A stretch of DNA of 64,000 nucleotides, taken from contig NC_087384.1 in the NCBI RefSeq assembly GCF_963675165.1, forward strand, positions 6,965,682-7,029,681, written 5' to 3'. The notes under the pieces were generated by a model. The model made no database searches. It saw nothing but the letters and a program-made list of their open reading frames with translations, and was not told where the DNA came from. The position numbers were made by a program, and so were the translations under genes. Position 1 is the first letter of the stretch; each line of letters starts with the position of its first letter. This stretch comes from Halichondria panicea (lineage: Eukaryota; Porifera; Demospongiae; Suberitida; Halichondriidae). This document shows, in pieces, positions 1-12,095 of this stretch.

Positions 1-2
1 CT

Positions 3-2083
3 GCTCTCAACAGGAAGCGATCATCCGGTGACCTTACCGCGACCCCTAAGAAGCCACGCCTCTCTGTCCCGTCCCCTGACATGGCAACCATGTCCCCCAG
101 TACTGGTAACCTTTGTGAAGCGTTATTAGCGCTGTCCAATCAGAATGCTTCTGACGAGCCCTGTCCTGCCAGCATGCAAGCAGCCATTCAAACGCTACAA
201 TCTGCAGTAGCTCAAGTTATGCAACAGCAACAGCTAGAGGAGTCCTCAGAGGTCAAAGGTCAAACCACCACCCCTGTAAAAGAGAAGAAACTAGACTCTA
301 CAAATCCTCAGTCATCGAACACATACTTCCATAAGCCAGCGAGGGAGTTTTCTTCTGATGAGAAAGAAGAGGTGGTTCGTTATGCCAATGCTACAACTCT
401 TCAGAAGGCAGCAGTCAAGTATGGAGTGGCTGCCCCCACAGTGTGGAGGTGGAGGGTGGAGCTCAAGCTGCACCAGCCAAAGTACACCACCATGCAAAAG
501 AGATACATTATCAAGTTTGCTGAGGCTAACTCCCTCAAGGAGGCCTCCACCAGGTACTGGCGTGTGTGCATGTGTGTGTATGCCATAATTATTACAAGAA
601 TATTTGGCTGTTGAAAAACCTTTGCAAATCAGCAAACTTTGCAATCTAACTATTGTGTTCTGGCAAGGTCATACAAGTACTGGTGTATTTGCGACTTTAT
701 TTTTGCAAAGTGCACTGCAAAATAGCAAATGGTTCAATCTCGCACAATTGTAATAGTACGTATGGTACATGTATTATAGCCTTAGCTCTGAGCATACTCA
801 TTTGGCACTGTTTTCAATACTCCCCTAGTGAGTTTGTATTCCCTTTCAATTCCGTAGCTGCAGTTGTTGTGAACATGTGCTGTGCATGTGTGCACGCTAG
901 TCTACACTATGGCTTCTGTGTGTGTAAGGAAGTCTAGGAAGTATACACAATGGAAGTATGCTTATAATGCTATTCTTTTACTACATACACACACACACAC
1001 AGGTATGGGATATCGGGTAAAACCATTCAGAACTGGCGCAAGTCTTTCTCTGGAGATGGTGTAGACGTGCCCGCCCACGCACTAGAGGAGGTAGCATCGT
1101 CAGCACTAGCTACAGAGGTCATGGACCCACGACCCAGCGAACACAACACATCAGATGTAGTCACATACGATAATCAGAACTTTCAATTCATTGTAGACGG
1201 AGGGGAGGTGGTTGAAAGTGCACAGAGGTCAGAGGTCACCTTGCCTCAGGGGGTAATGGACGAGGAGCCCCTCTCGTTAGAGGTCACTAACGAAGTGGAC
1301 ATTGAGAATGTTGGAATGGAATATGATATAGTCTCGTCGGAAGGTCACGCTGCTAAACCACGCTGCACTCCGGAGGAGAAGGAACACATTCTACAGTTCG
1401 CTTTGGACCACTCAGTGCGCGAAGCATCTAACAAGTACGGTATATCACAAGGCACTCTCTATTATTGGAAGAAGAATATGAGCAGCTCTGGAGGGACTAC
1501 ACAGGACACACCCACTCTTGTCAAGACCACACCCCTTTCTAGCAACGTCCAATTACTGGCCTCTCAAGTGGTCAGTAGTGGCACTGAACAATACAGCCAT
1601 CACACAACTGCGAGCAATGCTCTAGCCAATGACTCACTCACTTATGTTAATTTTCTCAATACTGTTTCATCGTTGCTTACCTCCGATGGAGAACACGATA
1701 AGAACAAATCCTCTCATGTACTGCACTCCCCCACGGACATGCTCGTTACACCCTTTACACCACATACCGATATCGAAACCACGGCAACAGTCACCATAGT
1801 AACATCAGAGGGGAGCAACGGTGATCCTATGCAAGTGGAGGAGAGCAGTGAGACTAACGAACTAAGCAGTAGCGTTGGCATGGAAACGATGAATGCTGAT
1901 GAAGTGGATATATCCCAAACAGTAGAGCTGGTGGAGTCAGAGGAGGTCACCTCTCAAGACCCTCTTCAGGCTGTAGAGCTAGTAGAATCAGAGGAGGTCA
2001 CGACTCAACAAGCTGTAGAGCTGGTGGAGTCAGAGGAGGTCACCACCACTCAAGATCATGACACTAGTAGCCATGAACAATAA
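3..2083 (+). CDS. psq/Brinker-like helix-turn-helix protein, 5' partial
   Basis: Likely nuclear DNA-binding protein. Exons are before 3..553 and 1003..2083; the donor at 554 and the acceptor CACACAG at 1002 join in phase, completing STRYGISGKTIQNWRKS. The frame is open to the left edge and includes a basic stretch KKPRLS, so the true start may lie outside; the first ATG inside is at 81. Three related HTH repeats are visible: EEVVRYANATTLQKAAVKYG (about 360-450), YIIKFAEANSLKEASTRYG (split by the intron) and HILQFALDHSVREASNKYG (about 1385-1470). Each ends in a W-containing recognition-helix segment (WRWR, NWRK, YWKK). This pattern fits psq/Brinker-type homeodomain-like domains. The acidic C-terminus carries three copies of ELVESEEVT. 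It could be a transcription factor or a domesticated transposase-derived protein; no catalytic domain is seen. Confidence 0.7.
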
Positions 2084-2271
2084 CTGACCGTGTGTGTGCT
2101 TGTTAGAATGTATATATATACAGATGGTCATGTGTTGTATTGTGTATACTGTGTTTATTCTCTGTTGTGTTTTTAACCATTGTTCCATATTTGTCAATTA
2201 TCTATGCAACTTGCAATGAGAGCTGTACTCTATAACTAAAGTGAAGTACACTCTCACATGGTCAGCATGAA

Positions 2272-2411
2272 CCATGGGTTGCATGGTGGGTAGCCCAGTA
2301 TTAGTATCCATGGGTTGCATGGTGGGTAGCCCAGTATTAGTATCCATGGGTTGCATGGTGGGGTAGCCCAGTATTAGTATCCATGGGTTGCATGGTGGGG
2401 TAGCCCAGTAT
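2272..2411. repeat. 36-bp minisatellite, 4 copies
   Basis: Four head-to-tail copies of a unit that begins CCATGGGTTGCATGGTGG and ends CCAGTATTAGTAT. The later copies differ by one extra G. It lies in the 3' flank of the psq-like gene. The rest of 2084-2777 shows no gene. Confidence 0.9.
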
Positions 2412-2528
2412 ATATTATGTATAAATTGAGGTACTTTCAATTTTGTCTTTGGTATAATGTAATGTAGTCTTTACGACTTCTATAGCCTGTAATGATAATA
2501 AGGAGAACACATTACAAATGTGATTTGA

Positions 2529-2592
2529 CCATGCTTATAGCATGTGTGCAGTGATTGAAGCCATGCTTATAGCATGTGTGCAGTGATTGAAG
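2529..2592. repeat. 32-bp direct duplication
   Basis: Two adjacent identical copies of a unit that starts CCATGCTTATAGCATGTGTG. It is intergenic, between the psq-like gene and the carboxypeptidase 3' end. Confidence 0.85.
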
Positions 2593-2777
2593 CCATGCTC
2601 TCAGTAATACTCAGAATACCACACATGCAACACCTCGTTAAAGAACACTTTACACAAGAATGTTAATTACACGCTAATTGATTTCACTAGAAAAAAATTA
2701 TAATTATACAGTACAGTATAATATTTCATACGAATGCATACAAAGGTCCTCTGATAATATCATGTGATGAATGAGCT

Positions 2778-4484
2778 TTAGTGAGTGTAGGCGTACTGTT
2801 GCTGAGAGAAGTCTCCCACCACCTCTTCATCAGACGAGAGGTCGTGTCCGTTAGTGAAGTAGCCTCTCTCAGACGCCCCTGCCTTGAGTGGCACCTCCTC
2901 CAGTGGTACGGGAGCAAAGCCCTTGCGTGCAGAGCGCCCCCTTCTCATCTGACAAGCCATGGTTGTAGCGAGACCAGCCACGGCTAAGATCAGGACACAG
3001 ATAATCACCAAGAGCCAAATGCTAGCGACCATAACCGTGCGTGTGTGTGGTTTAGGCTCATCAATGTGAACCAGGTCCACTGAGACGTGTTCACCAGTCT
3101 TGTTGATGAAGATGATCTCAATGTCTTGTTGGTCTGCCAAGGCCCCTCCAGTGGTAACTAACACAGTGTCTGTGCTTGCATCAGTAGGGGTTGCATCAGT
3201 AGAGGTTGCATCAGTAGAGGTTGCTTCATCAGTAGGGGTCGTTGCAACGTTTGTGATTGTTTCTATTTGAGCCGTTTGAAGTGTTTCTCCATTTCTGAGT
3301 AGTGTAAAGTTCTTCTTGACAGCTCCCTTGGTTGGCACGGTGACACTAGCACTGGCTGGTTGGTAGCCCAGAGCACTAACTCGTATTGTGTATGTACCAG
3401 GTACCAACAGTCGCCAGTAGTCACCAGCAGCGACAGAGTGTATAGAATGATCACGACCATCCACAGCAATCTTAGCACCGTCTATAGGAGAGCCATCACT
3501 AGACAGCACAAACCCAGTCACACCTTTGTGGACCTCTTCAATGAACTTGACCAGGGAGTACTGATTAGCGTTCCATATCGCCTCCAAGTGTGTCCCGTAC
3601 GGAAATTTCCCACAACCTTGTTCGACTGTTATTTCGAAACAATTGCTATGGAGATAGTTGTAGTCTTGCATACCTCCAGTCACGCTGTACCAAGCTGCAC
3701 CATTGGTAATACCGTTAGTGAAGCCACTCCCATCTCCAGGGCATGCCTTACCCAGGGACATGGTGGCATGGTTTGTGGAGTAGGCCAAAGCCAGTTGTCG
3801 AAATATATCATCATCAGGAGATGCTGTATAGACAGAGTTACCATTGCGGCTGTTGTCATAGGGATAGTTCGCCACTAGAGCGCCATTGTGGAAGTTGATG
3901 GATAACACAAAAGGATATTTCTGTATCCACTTCATTACAGCTTGTGTTTCAGGGGCTACCACTTTGTTGGCAGTTTTGGCAAATCTGTCAGGAAAGTTCC
4001 TGTTGAGATCAATACCTTGAGCGTTACTTCGTCCACGTACACCGAATAGCTGTCCTTCCTTAGCCACGTCATAGCCATCGGGGTTCATGGTGGGCATTAT
4101 ATGGATCCTGGTAGAATCTACCAACTTTGTCACCTCTTCGTTGTTGCCATAGTTACGGCAGAGGTATTCAATTAGATGAAGTAGTGTCTCTCTTCCCGTT
4201 ACTTCGTTGCCATGCATATTACCAACGTACTTAAATTCTGGTTCTCCTGGTTCGTGAACTTTGGGCTGATCGGAGATTATGAGAACCCATAGCTCTTGAT
4301 GTTTGTACGATTGGCCAATACTGTACAGATGTGTTATATCCGGGTAAGCTGCGGCTATTTGATGGAGGACGTTTGCAAGTTGAGCGTTGCTATGATGCTT
4401 GAAGGTGACGAAGTTGGCTGGAGTAGCCGTGGCAACGCAGGAGATGGCCACTAACAGTAGTAGGGTTGTCACCAGGGGGGACAT
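2778..4484 (-). CDS. Membrane-anchored M14B metallocarboxypeptidase
   Basis: Single-exon, 568 aa zinc carboxypeptidase of the CPD/CPM/CPN/CPE subfamily. It should remove C-terminal basic residues from peptides or proteins in the secretory pathway or at the cell surface. Residues 1-20 form a signal peptide. Zinc ligands are His91 and Glu94 in GNMHGNE and His199 in SINFHNG. The catalytic Glu is Glu288 in CFEITVEQG, and substrate-binding motifs such as NPDGYD and DLNRNFPD are present. A transthyretin-like domain (about 321-395) follows, then a Thr/Ala/Asp-rich linker with ATSTDATSTDATPTD repeats. A transmembrane helix lies at about 484-510, and a short cytosolic tail ends the protein. One catalytic domain plus a membrane anchor is closest to CPM or a single CPD unit. 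Lack of introns is unusual next to its neighbours. Confidence 0.9.
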   Translation of the reverse strand: MSPLVTTLLLLVAISCVATATPANFVTFKHHSNAQLANVLHQIAAAYPDITHLYSIGQSYKHQELWVLIISDQPKVHEPGEPEFKYVGNMHGNEVTGRETLLHLIEYLCRNYGNNEEVTKLVDSTRIHIMPTMNPDGYDVAKEGQLFGVRGRSNAQGIDLNRNFPDRFAKTANKVVAPETQAVMKWIQKYPFVLSINFHNGALVANYPYDNSRNGNSVYTASPDDDIFRQLALAYSTNHATMSLGKACPGDGSGFTNGITNGAAWYSVTGGMQDYNYLHSNCFEITVEQGCGKFPYGTHLEAIWNANQYSLVKFIEEVHKGVTGFVLSSDGSPIDGAKIAVDGRDHSIHSVAAGDYWRLLVPGTYTIRVSALGYQPASASVTVPTKGAVKKNFTLLRNGETLQTAQIETITNVATTPTDEATSTDATSTDATPTDASTDTVLVTTGGALADQQDIEIIFINKTGEHVSVDLVHIDEPKPHTRTVMVASIWLLVIICVLILAVAGLATTMACQMRRGRSARKGFAPVPLEEVPLKAGASERGYFTNGHDLSSDEEVVGDFSQQQYAYTH

Positions 4485-4575
4485 AGCTATGTGGGGGGGA
4501 CAGAATGTTTATGTGGTTAAGTATTTCATGTAAAGGTACATGTTGTTTACTACAGATACTTGTAAGCTATTGTGC

Positions 4576-4643
<68 letters not shown>

Positions 4644-5337
4644 GTGTGTGTGTGATGCCTTGGCTATAATGCTGAGAAGTGTCTACCATGTCACACTGGT
4701 ACAATACTACGATATGATAGAGTCAACTATAATTTATGCTACCACACCATGTTCTAAACAAGCGCTTACCTTTGATAAGCAATGGCCGTGGTGTCTCTGA
4801 TATAGGTGTTCAAGTTATCTTCCACCTCTTGACAAGACAGTTTCAGTATGAGGATGCTACACACACTTCCTGGAGAGGTACGGCCTCCTGTTAATTGCCA
4901 TAGCCATATTTACAAAGAGTTTTATAGTAGAGCTTGCTAGCTGCTGTCTTCACGTTGTGAGCTGTCAATCAGTGATGACAAGACTGTGAATACACTCTCT
5001 GTGTGTGTGAGGTGAGGCTCCCTCTACTGTGTAGGTCTAGTGTCATGTGTTGCATGGAGTCATTGTAACTGTGGCCATGCAGTTTTGTAGATATTATAGA
5101 TAACGTCAACTCTTATGTACATCAGCCGACTTGTACCCCGGCCGGCCCAGTCGCTGTTGACTATATCTATGAGCTGACGTAGTATAGAATTGTACTAACT
5201 GAACTTGGAGAGGAGGGGGAGGGTTAGGGGGGGTATGGTAGGTAATGGTATCGAGGCCACTGTGTACTAGCGGGTATGTGTTTATGGTATTGTGTTATGG
5301 TCTTATCTGGTGCAGTGAGTTGTGTGATGGACGGAGA
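4485..5337. other. Intergenic region between carboxypeptidase and SGSM starts
   Basis: About 850 bp between two divergent genes. It contains a (TG)n run at about 4576-4656 with two CG interruptions. I see no open frame with family similarity. It must hold the promoters of both genes. Confidence 0.6.
4576..4656. repeat. (TG)n microsatellite
   Basis: About 80 bp of nearly uninterrupted TG dinucleotides upstream of the carboxypeptidase gene. Confidence 0.95.
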
Positions 5338-5655
5338 ATGCAAGTCACTGGTGGACAAATGCAAGGCAGAGGTACGTCACTATCACCATGGGAACTAGGT
5401 ATTGTGTGTGGGGGGACATAGTTGCTCATAACCGTGAGATCTATATAATTGGTAGAGAGTGCAGCCTTCCTTCTGAGATGCTTGGTACATGTATGCATCC
5501 TACTGGGAAGGTTCTAGGAACTAGCTGACCAATTTAGAAGCTCCGTGGTTTAGTGGTGTGTCCCCAGTGTTGGCATACAGTGTGTGTGTGTGTGTGTGTG
5601 TGTCTATCATCACCACACACACACACCTCCCCCCCCACACACACACACACACACA

Positions 5656-5707
<52 letters not shown>

Positions 5708-7321
5708 CACCTAGGCTAAAGGCCTAGTAGAAGTGACTGCTACCAGGAGAAAGATCCACTGGGCACATCCTGCCTTCACTTCATTCTGTGGTGAGAACAG
5801 AAACAAAATATGACTGACTGCTGTGCACTTAATTATTAATTCTCATTCCAGTGTCAGTGGAGGACATTCTCTCGTATCAAGTGAAGCGTCGTTACCGTAG
5901 CAACAAGACTACCACCCCCTCTGGCCACATACTACGAGAGTTGGGCAAGAGTTTCCCGACAGCTTTGGAGGTGTATAATAAGGCATTCAGTGGCAGCAAA
6001 GAAGGAAAGCAAGACTATAGCACGGCCCAGACAAGCTCAGCCACAGAACACAAGGTGTTGTGGATACGAGTGGCGCTAATTGAGGGGTCACTGGCTAACA
6101 TTGTGGAGCAGCTAGTGACCCATCCAAGGTACAGTTAGTACTGACATGACCTCTGACCTCTAACCCCCTCGTCTATATAGTCTGTTCTATGATGACAAGG
6201 CTGTACTGTGCCATCCTGTGTATAGTCAAGTATTCCAGTCGCTCATTGGTAAGCTCGCTATATATTGACCTTTGTACTCAGCCCCCTCTTGTGTGTGTGT
6301 GTGTGTAGATGGTCCTTGTTCAATACGCTACAGTCGCCTCAAGTTCAGTGATGGTGGATACAACACTCTCTCCCCCTCAGAGCTGGTACACAGACACAAG
6401 AAGTGAGTGCATGCACCAACATCATTGTCTTAATAGCTATCCATGCATGCATGTACGTACATTGTGTTAGCAGGGAAATATTATTATGAGTGCCTGCCCC
6501 ATACAGAGTGTTGTCCATCGCCGCTAGCAACGGAGACTCGGCAGGTGCTAGTGAGAGGGCGTGGGGTCATGTGCAGAGTCTGTATCAATCAAATAATGCC
6601 ACTTGTCTATTTGGCAAGAACAACATCCTCGTCAAGCCAGTGAGTGGGCGTGTTGTGTTGTCTGAGTAGGGAATCAGAATCAGCCTTTTTTCAGAGCTAA
6701 CTTTGACGGTCCATAACTTGTGTTGAGCAGATCCAATTTCAAAGTTAAAAGTAGCAGTTGAACATTCTTTCAACAGCCATAACTTTCGTACCGTTGATCC
6801 AATGTCAAAAATTTTATGATATTCTGAAAGCTTAGAAAAATACCTTTAAAATGATGTGTTTCAATCTAAAATTTAGTTGGGGCCATAATTTGTCATTTTT
6901 CAGCCTCGGACCATGGGCTATTATCCATGGTATCGCTAAATTGGCAAATACTTTTATCTCTCAAATGTAAATTTTGATGATACCATTTGAAAGGTCTCTT
7001 TCTAAGCTTTCAGAAAATCATAACATTTTTGACATTGGATCAACGGTACGAAAGTTATGGCTGTTGAAAGAGTCCCCAAATCATTGATGAGTTGATATCC
7101 CTAGTTCCCTCTATCCATACAGCCTAGTGCCCCCAGTCCTTTGAGAGGTTACCTCACTCTACAACAGTCTGCATTCGGAGAACTACAGTTGAAGTGGATC
7201 CCAAACTGTCTTCTCAACTCATCAGTAGCGACCAGGTGTGTGTGTATGTGTGTGTGTGTGTGTGTGTGTGGGAGGGGGGAACAGATGGTGTGTGTGTGTG
7301 TGAGGGGAGGCGGGGAACAGG

Positions 7322-7364
<43 letters not shown>

Positions 7365-10300
7365 CGGGGGACAGATGGTAGCCCTAGCTGTGTTGTTATG
7401 TACACACACACAGTGTCTGTTGGTTGACCAGATGTGGGACAGTGTTGACTATCAACTGTTTTGCTTTTGTTTCATTGTAGTGGACTATGGGACCAGGTAA
7501 TAGCTGTGGACATCACTCAGGAGATAGCACATATACACTGTCATCGAGCACAAGGTTAGATCACCGTCCATATATAACTAGTCACATGACCCCCTCTCCG
7601 TACAGGTTGTACAGCAGAGATGCTTCTGATTGGCTACGATGGCATAGCCCACCCTCCACTATTGTTCCCTCATCAGCCATCGTTGTTCCTGTTCCTAGAA
7701 AGTCTTGAGAACAGTCTACTCCCTAAGGGATGTCTAGAGCCACCTCTGTGGTACCTCAGACAATCTAGCAAGGTACAATTTATACGATTCAGATTGTCCA
7801 ATTTCATTGATGCATTTAATAGCTCTCAGAATCACCTTTCCAATGGTGTGCTTAGATGCAAGTTTTGTGATTAGTCGAAATTCGGCAAAAATCTTTGTTT
7901 AGATTGTCCATATACCCATTAACCATGTTGTGTGTGCCCACCCCCCTCTACAGAACAAGGCTTCCACTGACCACACCCACTCTCCTTGCGATGACGAGGA
8001 CATGGAAGCTTGGAACCAGGTGTTTAGGATACGCTATGGTGGACCCAAGGACACACCCCCTACAGTCCTCCGGGGAACTCCCCCTAACCCCCTGCCCCTC
8101 ACACTACCACCATACTCCAGCACAGCAGAGGAGAGCACCTCCTCCTCAGAGAGTGAGGGGGAGGAGCCTGTTGCCATGGAGACAACATCTGTAGCCAACT
8201 GGGAAAGTTTCCAGAGTGAAGTATCCAAACAATTGCTGGCTCGGCACTTTTACAGCTGTGAGTGTTGTATGTGCATACATGTACGTTGCTTCCAAATAAT
8301 GTACTTAAATTGCTATTTAGCGTTTGCTTTCGGCACCAAATCGGTATTTCTTGGCTATAACCTTGAGTATTGTTTCCATGGCTACAGGGCTGTCACACTG
8401 TCGTCACATGACCAAGGTACGTCAATCAGTGGCTCATCTAGTCAGCAGCAACATGATCCAGCCTCATGATGTCACTGATGATGTCACTGGGGGAAGTCCC
8501 CTCTCTGAGAGGGAGTGGGCGGAGTTCTCTCAGCTCTCGTCCTCGGAGGTGAGTGGGTGTGGTTAGTGTGAGTGTGTGTTCAGTGAGGGTGTGTGCCTGT
8601 GTGCAGCGTGAGGAGAGATGGGGGCGTGTCCTGAGGAGAGTGTACTTGTGTGGAGTGGAGCACAGCATCAGAGCGCAGGTAAGACCATCATTATTATCAT
8701 ATAATATACAATGTAGCAGGTAAGAATTATTCATGCAAATTTTCTATATACATGTACACAGTTAAATATTTTGTATTCTAATATTCGTAGCTCAGAATTG
8801 TAACAGAACCTACAGTTTTAATTTTCGGATTAATGCTCTAAATACAAAAAATACGAAAATTTCCACCATACGAAAATAAACATACGGTACCCCCCCCCCC
8901 TCTCAGGTATGGCCTACTCTGCTGGGAGTGTACCCAGCCACCTCCTCCCTGGATCAGAGGAAAGACATCCTCACCACCATCACTGCCTCGTATAGAGAGC
9001 TCATGGCTGGGTGGCGGAGGTCAGAGGTCACTCATCGGCAACTAACGAGAGCAGCGGATAATTCTCATGAGAGCTCTCCCTCGTTATCGAGTATAAGCCC
9101 CTCCCCTCCTCAGCTGTCTCCGTGTCACCATGGTAATAACGACACTGTTCCCATGGCTACACAAGTGATTGCTGAACTGGAGGCACTAGGAGTGGACAGT
9201 GATGGTCTCAGCTCTGAGGGTATCCCGGCCATGTCATGTGACTATATCCAACCAATGGCTGAGCTCGATGAAAAGGGAGAGAAGTTCTTACAAGATCTGT
9301 ACAACATTGACAAGGACATCCCACGCTGTGATAGAGATTACTGGTGGGCAAGCATCACATGACATGTACAATTACTGGCCGCTATAAAGATGCTCTATTT
9401 AGGTCGCCTTCATTTGATAGTACTAGAGTCGGCTCTGTAACTAGAGTTCTGATGGTCTAAATCCATGCAGATGATTGGTTTAATATGATTGTACAGGTAT
9501 TTCAAGTCTGCTGGTAATTTGCTCAAGATTCGCAACATTGTCTGCACGTACGTGTGGGATCACCTGAGCGAGGGCTACAGTCAGGGCATGTGTGATCTGT
9601 TAGCTCCAATACTGGTTGCCACTGACAACGAACCCTTAGCGTACGCCTGCTACCTCAAGCTAATGGAACACTCTTCTCAACTGTTCCCACCGAGCAGTGT
9701 CATGAACACACGCCTGGGCAACCTCAAGGCTCTGCTGCAGGTACTAGTACTGTATACTATAATATATAGTAGCCTTTAGTCAATCGTTACTGTGTTAGGA
9801 TTCAGTTGCTATAGTTACATGACCCCACCCCCTCTCAGGTGATGGAACCTGATTACCATGGTTACCTAACCCAGCGACCAATGGGAGATGGTTTCTTCTA
9901 CTGCTACAGATGGCTCCTTGTCTGCTTCAAGAGAGGTACGTCCTGCATTCATACTATAATTATGCAAACATCTCAATAATTTTAATTTTGTGCCCAAATT
10001 GTCCATTTTCTGTAAGTGGTGTTTTATCAACATGCTTATTTTGTAGCTATAATAATATCACCACAACACAGAGTTCTGCTATGAAGACTTGTTTCGTATC
10101 TGGGAGTGTACGTGGGTGGCACGACTCACTGTCTCACAGTATTTTGAGGAGTTCCTTGCGCTGGCTATCATGAAGCAGTTCCAGTCAGCTATAATGGACG
10201 CCCACCTCGACCCATCAGACATCCTCAACCTGTTCACTGGTGAGCTCTAAGCTAGGGTATGAGTTTATTTCCTTAGAGAAAGCTCTCATTGTGTTGTTGG

Positions 10301-10391
10301 CTGGCTCTTTAATTTTCAGTGAGCATTCCGTTTTGTAGTGTTACAAGTGCTCCACCCGCTATTGTCATCTGTATACCCTCAACCACCCACA

Positions 10392-10433
<42 letters not shown>

Positions 10434-10532
10434 GCAGAGCTGGCGGACAAGCACAAGATTGACTGCGATGAGACCCTCAGAACTGCCATAGCAATAATAC
10501 ACAAACTGCAGGAAGACTTAGCTGTTAAATAG
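5338..10532 (+). CDS. SGSM: Small G protein signalling modulator (RUN + TBC)
   Basis: Orthologue of SGSM1/2 (RUTBC1/2), Rab/Rap-binding proteins with a C-terminal Rab-GAP TBC domain. Exons: 5338-5371 (uncertain), 5731-5790, 5852-6128, 6181-6248, 6309-6402, 6507-6639, 7123-7235, 7481-7554, 7606-7772, 7954-8257, 8388-8548, 8607-8678, 8907-9343, 9497-9740, 9839-9935, 10072-10239, 10438-10532. The RUN region spans ILRELGKSFPTALEVY to [19 protein letters not shown]. The middle part holds GYLTLQQ, LKWIPNCLLN and LLPKGCLEPPLW, all recognisable in vertebrate SGSM. The TBC domain includes DIPRCDRDYWYF, GYSQGMCDLLAPIL and FFYCYRWLLVCFKRE. The exon joined at 9343/9497 rebuilds the DRDYW-YFKS junction. 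The catalytic Arg finger (IPRCDRD) and Gln finger (YSQGM) are both present. Intron 6 carries a palindromic repeat. The RUN start is the weakest part. Confidence 0.92.
6768..7070. mobile_element. Palindromic MITE-like element (family P), single copy
   Basis: About 303 bp in SGSM intron 6. It begins CTTTCAACAGCCATAACTTT and ends AAGTTATGGCTGTTGAAAG. The inner motifs CTGAAAGCTTAGAAA and TTTCTAAGCTTTCAG are reverse complements, so the whole element can fold on itself around a central CCATGGGC. No coding capacity. Related copies occur throughout the window. Confidence 0.85.
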
Positions 10533-10744
10533 ACACGCCTCTTTTTATACTTCTTCACGCATTTTATTCCTATGCATTATATTATTCATACATTTTATTC
10601 ATAATTAAATATCACTCGTGGTCCCTTCACTTGCACTATGTCACTATGTAGTGCAGAAACTTTTATTTAAATTATCGGAATCTTTGCACAAAACATTTAC
10701 AAAAATAACTATTAAAAAGGATTGTACATTGATTGGTATTGTGT

Positions 10745-11894
10745 TTATTGAGGGTAACCCAGTTCTCTGAGCATGTTGGCCTCGGCATAGATCTGCCGCT
10801 GTAGTGGTATAGGCAGCTTCTCCCTCCACTTGTCCACTGGGGCCGTGTTGACAGCCTCCTTCACCTGATTGGACGATGGCTCCAATCTGAGGGGGGGGGG
10901 CAAGGCAGTATCATACAGTCTAGACTACAGCAACAATAATTATATACTAAAGCCTTAATTACGTAGAACAAAGGCAAAACATTAAGTATATCAGCATAGT
11001 AGGGGCAAGTGATGGATGGATATCGAAGTAGTGGTGATGTCATAGATACCTTGATAGAGAGACTCCTTTGTTGATGAACTCCTGATGACGCAGAACATTG
11101 TCATGCCAGTCCACTCCTAGGAAGCTCAGTATCCTAGTCATCATAGCCTTGGGGTCTGCCACCAACTCCTCATAGTGGACCGGTAGACACACCTCTCTGC
11201 CCAGGACCTTGCAATCACTGGTCATCCTCTGCACCACTCTATTCCAGAACATAGCGGCTGATACAAAGTCCTTATTGTTGACACCTGATATAGTGACATT
11301 GCGGGTCACTATTGAGTGGGCCACTGCACGTCCATCACGAATCATTAGAATAAACTTTGCCTTTGGGTACAGTCTCTGCAGATCATTCATATAGTTGAGC
11401 AGGAGTGGGTCTTTGTTGCACAGATGCTTGGCAGGCTCTCCGTGATGTGTGATGATGTAATCCACAAAGTTCCTAGTGGCTTGGTCCAGTGTAGCGTCGC
11501 TCAGTCCAGCCTCGAGCAGCCTCTCATGTTCCTTACCAGCTTTGTTCCATTTAGATCTCATGCTGATGATACGTGGTACCACACGAGTCTCCTCACCGCA
11601 GCGTATGTCCGGGTGTGCGTCTAGCATGACTCGAGCAAGAGTTGTACCACTGCGAGGTACTCCTCCAACAAATATGATTGATTCTAGACTTCCATTCTGT
11701 GTCTTCTCTGGTGCCGGTGGTGGTCGAATAGGTATAGGGGGTGAGAGGATCACTTTAGGGATGGGGGCTAGGTCAGATGATGTCGTCTCTACGGTACACT
11801 TCCACACCATGACTTGGAACAGTAATATCAAATTGACAATAGCACTGGCGGCCAGCACAACTCTCAGAGGCTTGGAACTCATGGCATGCATCAC
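10745..11894 (-). CDS. TPST: Protein-tyrosine sulfotransferase
   Basis: Golgi type II membrane enzyme that transfers sulfate from PAPS to tyrosines of secreted proteins. Exon 1 is 11050-11894 and exon 2 is 10745-10886; the phases agree and give about 328 aa, slightly shorter than vertebrate TPST1/2 (about 370). A short cytosolic N-terminus is followed by a signal-anchor helix (about 11-30) and a Pro-rich stem. The 5'-phosphosulfate-binding loop is GGVPRSGTTLARVMLDAHPD (RSGTT 81-85). Then comes CGEETRVVPRI, whose Glu is the catalytic base in the family, and the 3'-phosphate-binding segment AKFILMIRDGRAVAHS. Exon 2 supplies the conserved C-terminal stretch ending ELGYPQ. It is convergent with SGSM and divergent from the next gene. 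The start could be Met1, Met2 or Met5. Confidence 0.95.
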
Positions 11895-12095
11895 TGTCTT
11901 CTTGTAATTGTGTACTTATTTACACATCCTCCGCGATATGTGTAGCTCGGATAATTCTAATTAAAGCACACTTAATGTACCAAAACACACCTTTATTGAC
12001 CTTTGACCCTAAGCCTGGACTCAAATTATTGTAGCCATGGGAACAGATATACAGGTGAGCACTAATTGGTGATAATAAATTGAAATTCAAGATCA
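11895..12095. promoter_or_regulatory. Divergent promoter region, TPST / coiled-coil gene
   Basis: About 200 bp separate the start codons of TPST (-) and the next gene (+), so it must contain both promoters. No TATA box is obvious. A small ATG-starting open stretch at 12036-12053 ends at a good donor (GTGAGC), so an extra 5' exon of the + gene is possible. Confidence 0.5.

Noticed and set aside
2198-2440. An 80-residue minus-strand protein
   Set aside because: It is the translation of the 36-bp minisatellite.
9361-9496. Reading through the donor at 9344 in SGSM
   Set aside because: The read-through frame ends at once, whereas splicing to 9497 restores the conserved DRDYWYF segment of the TBC domain.
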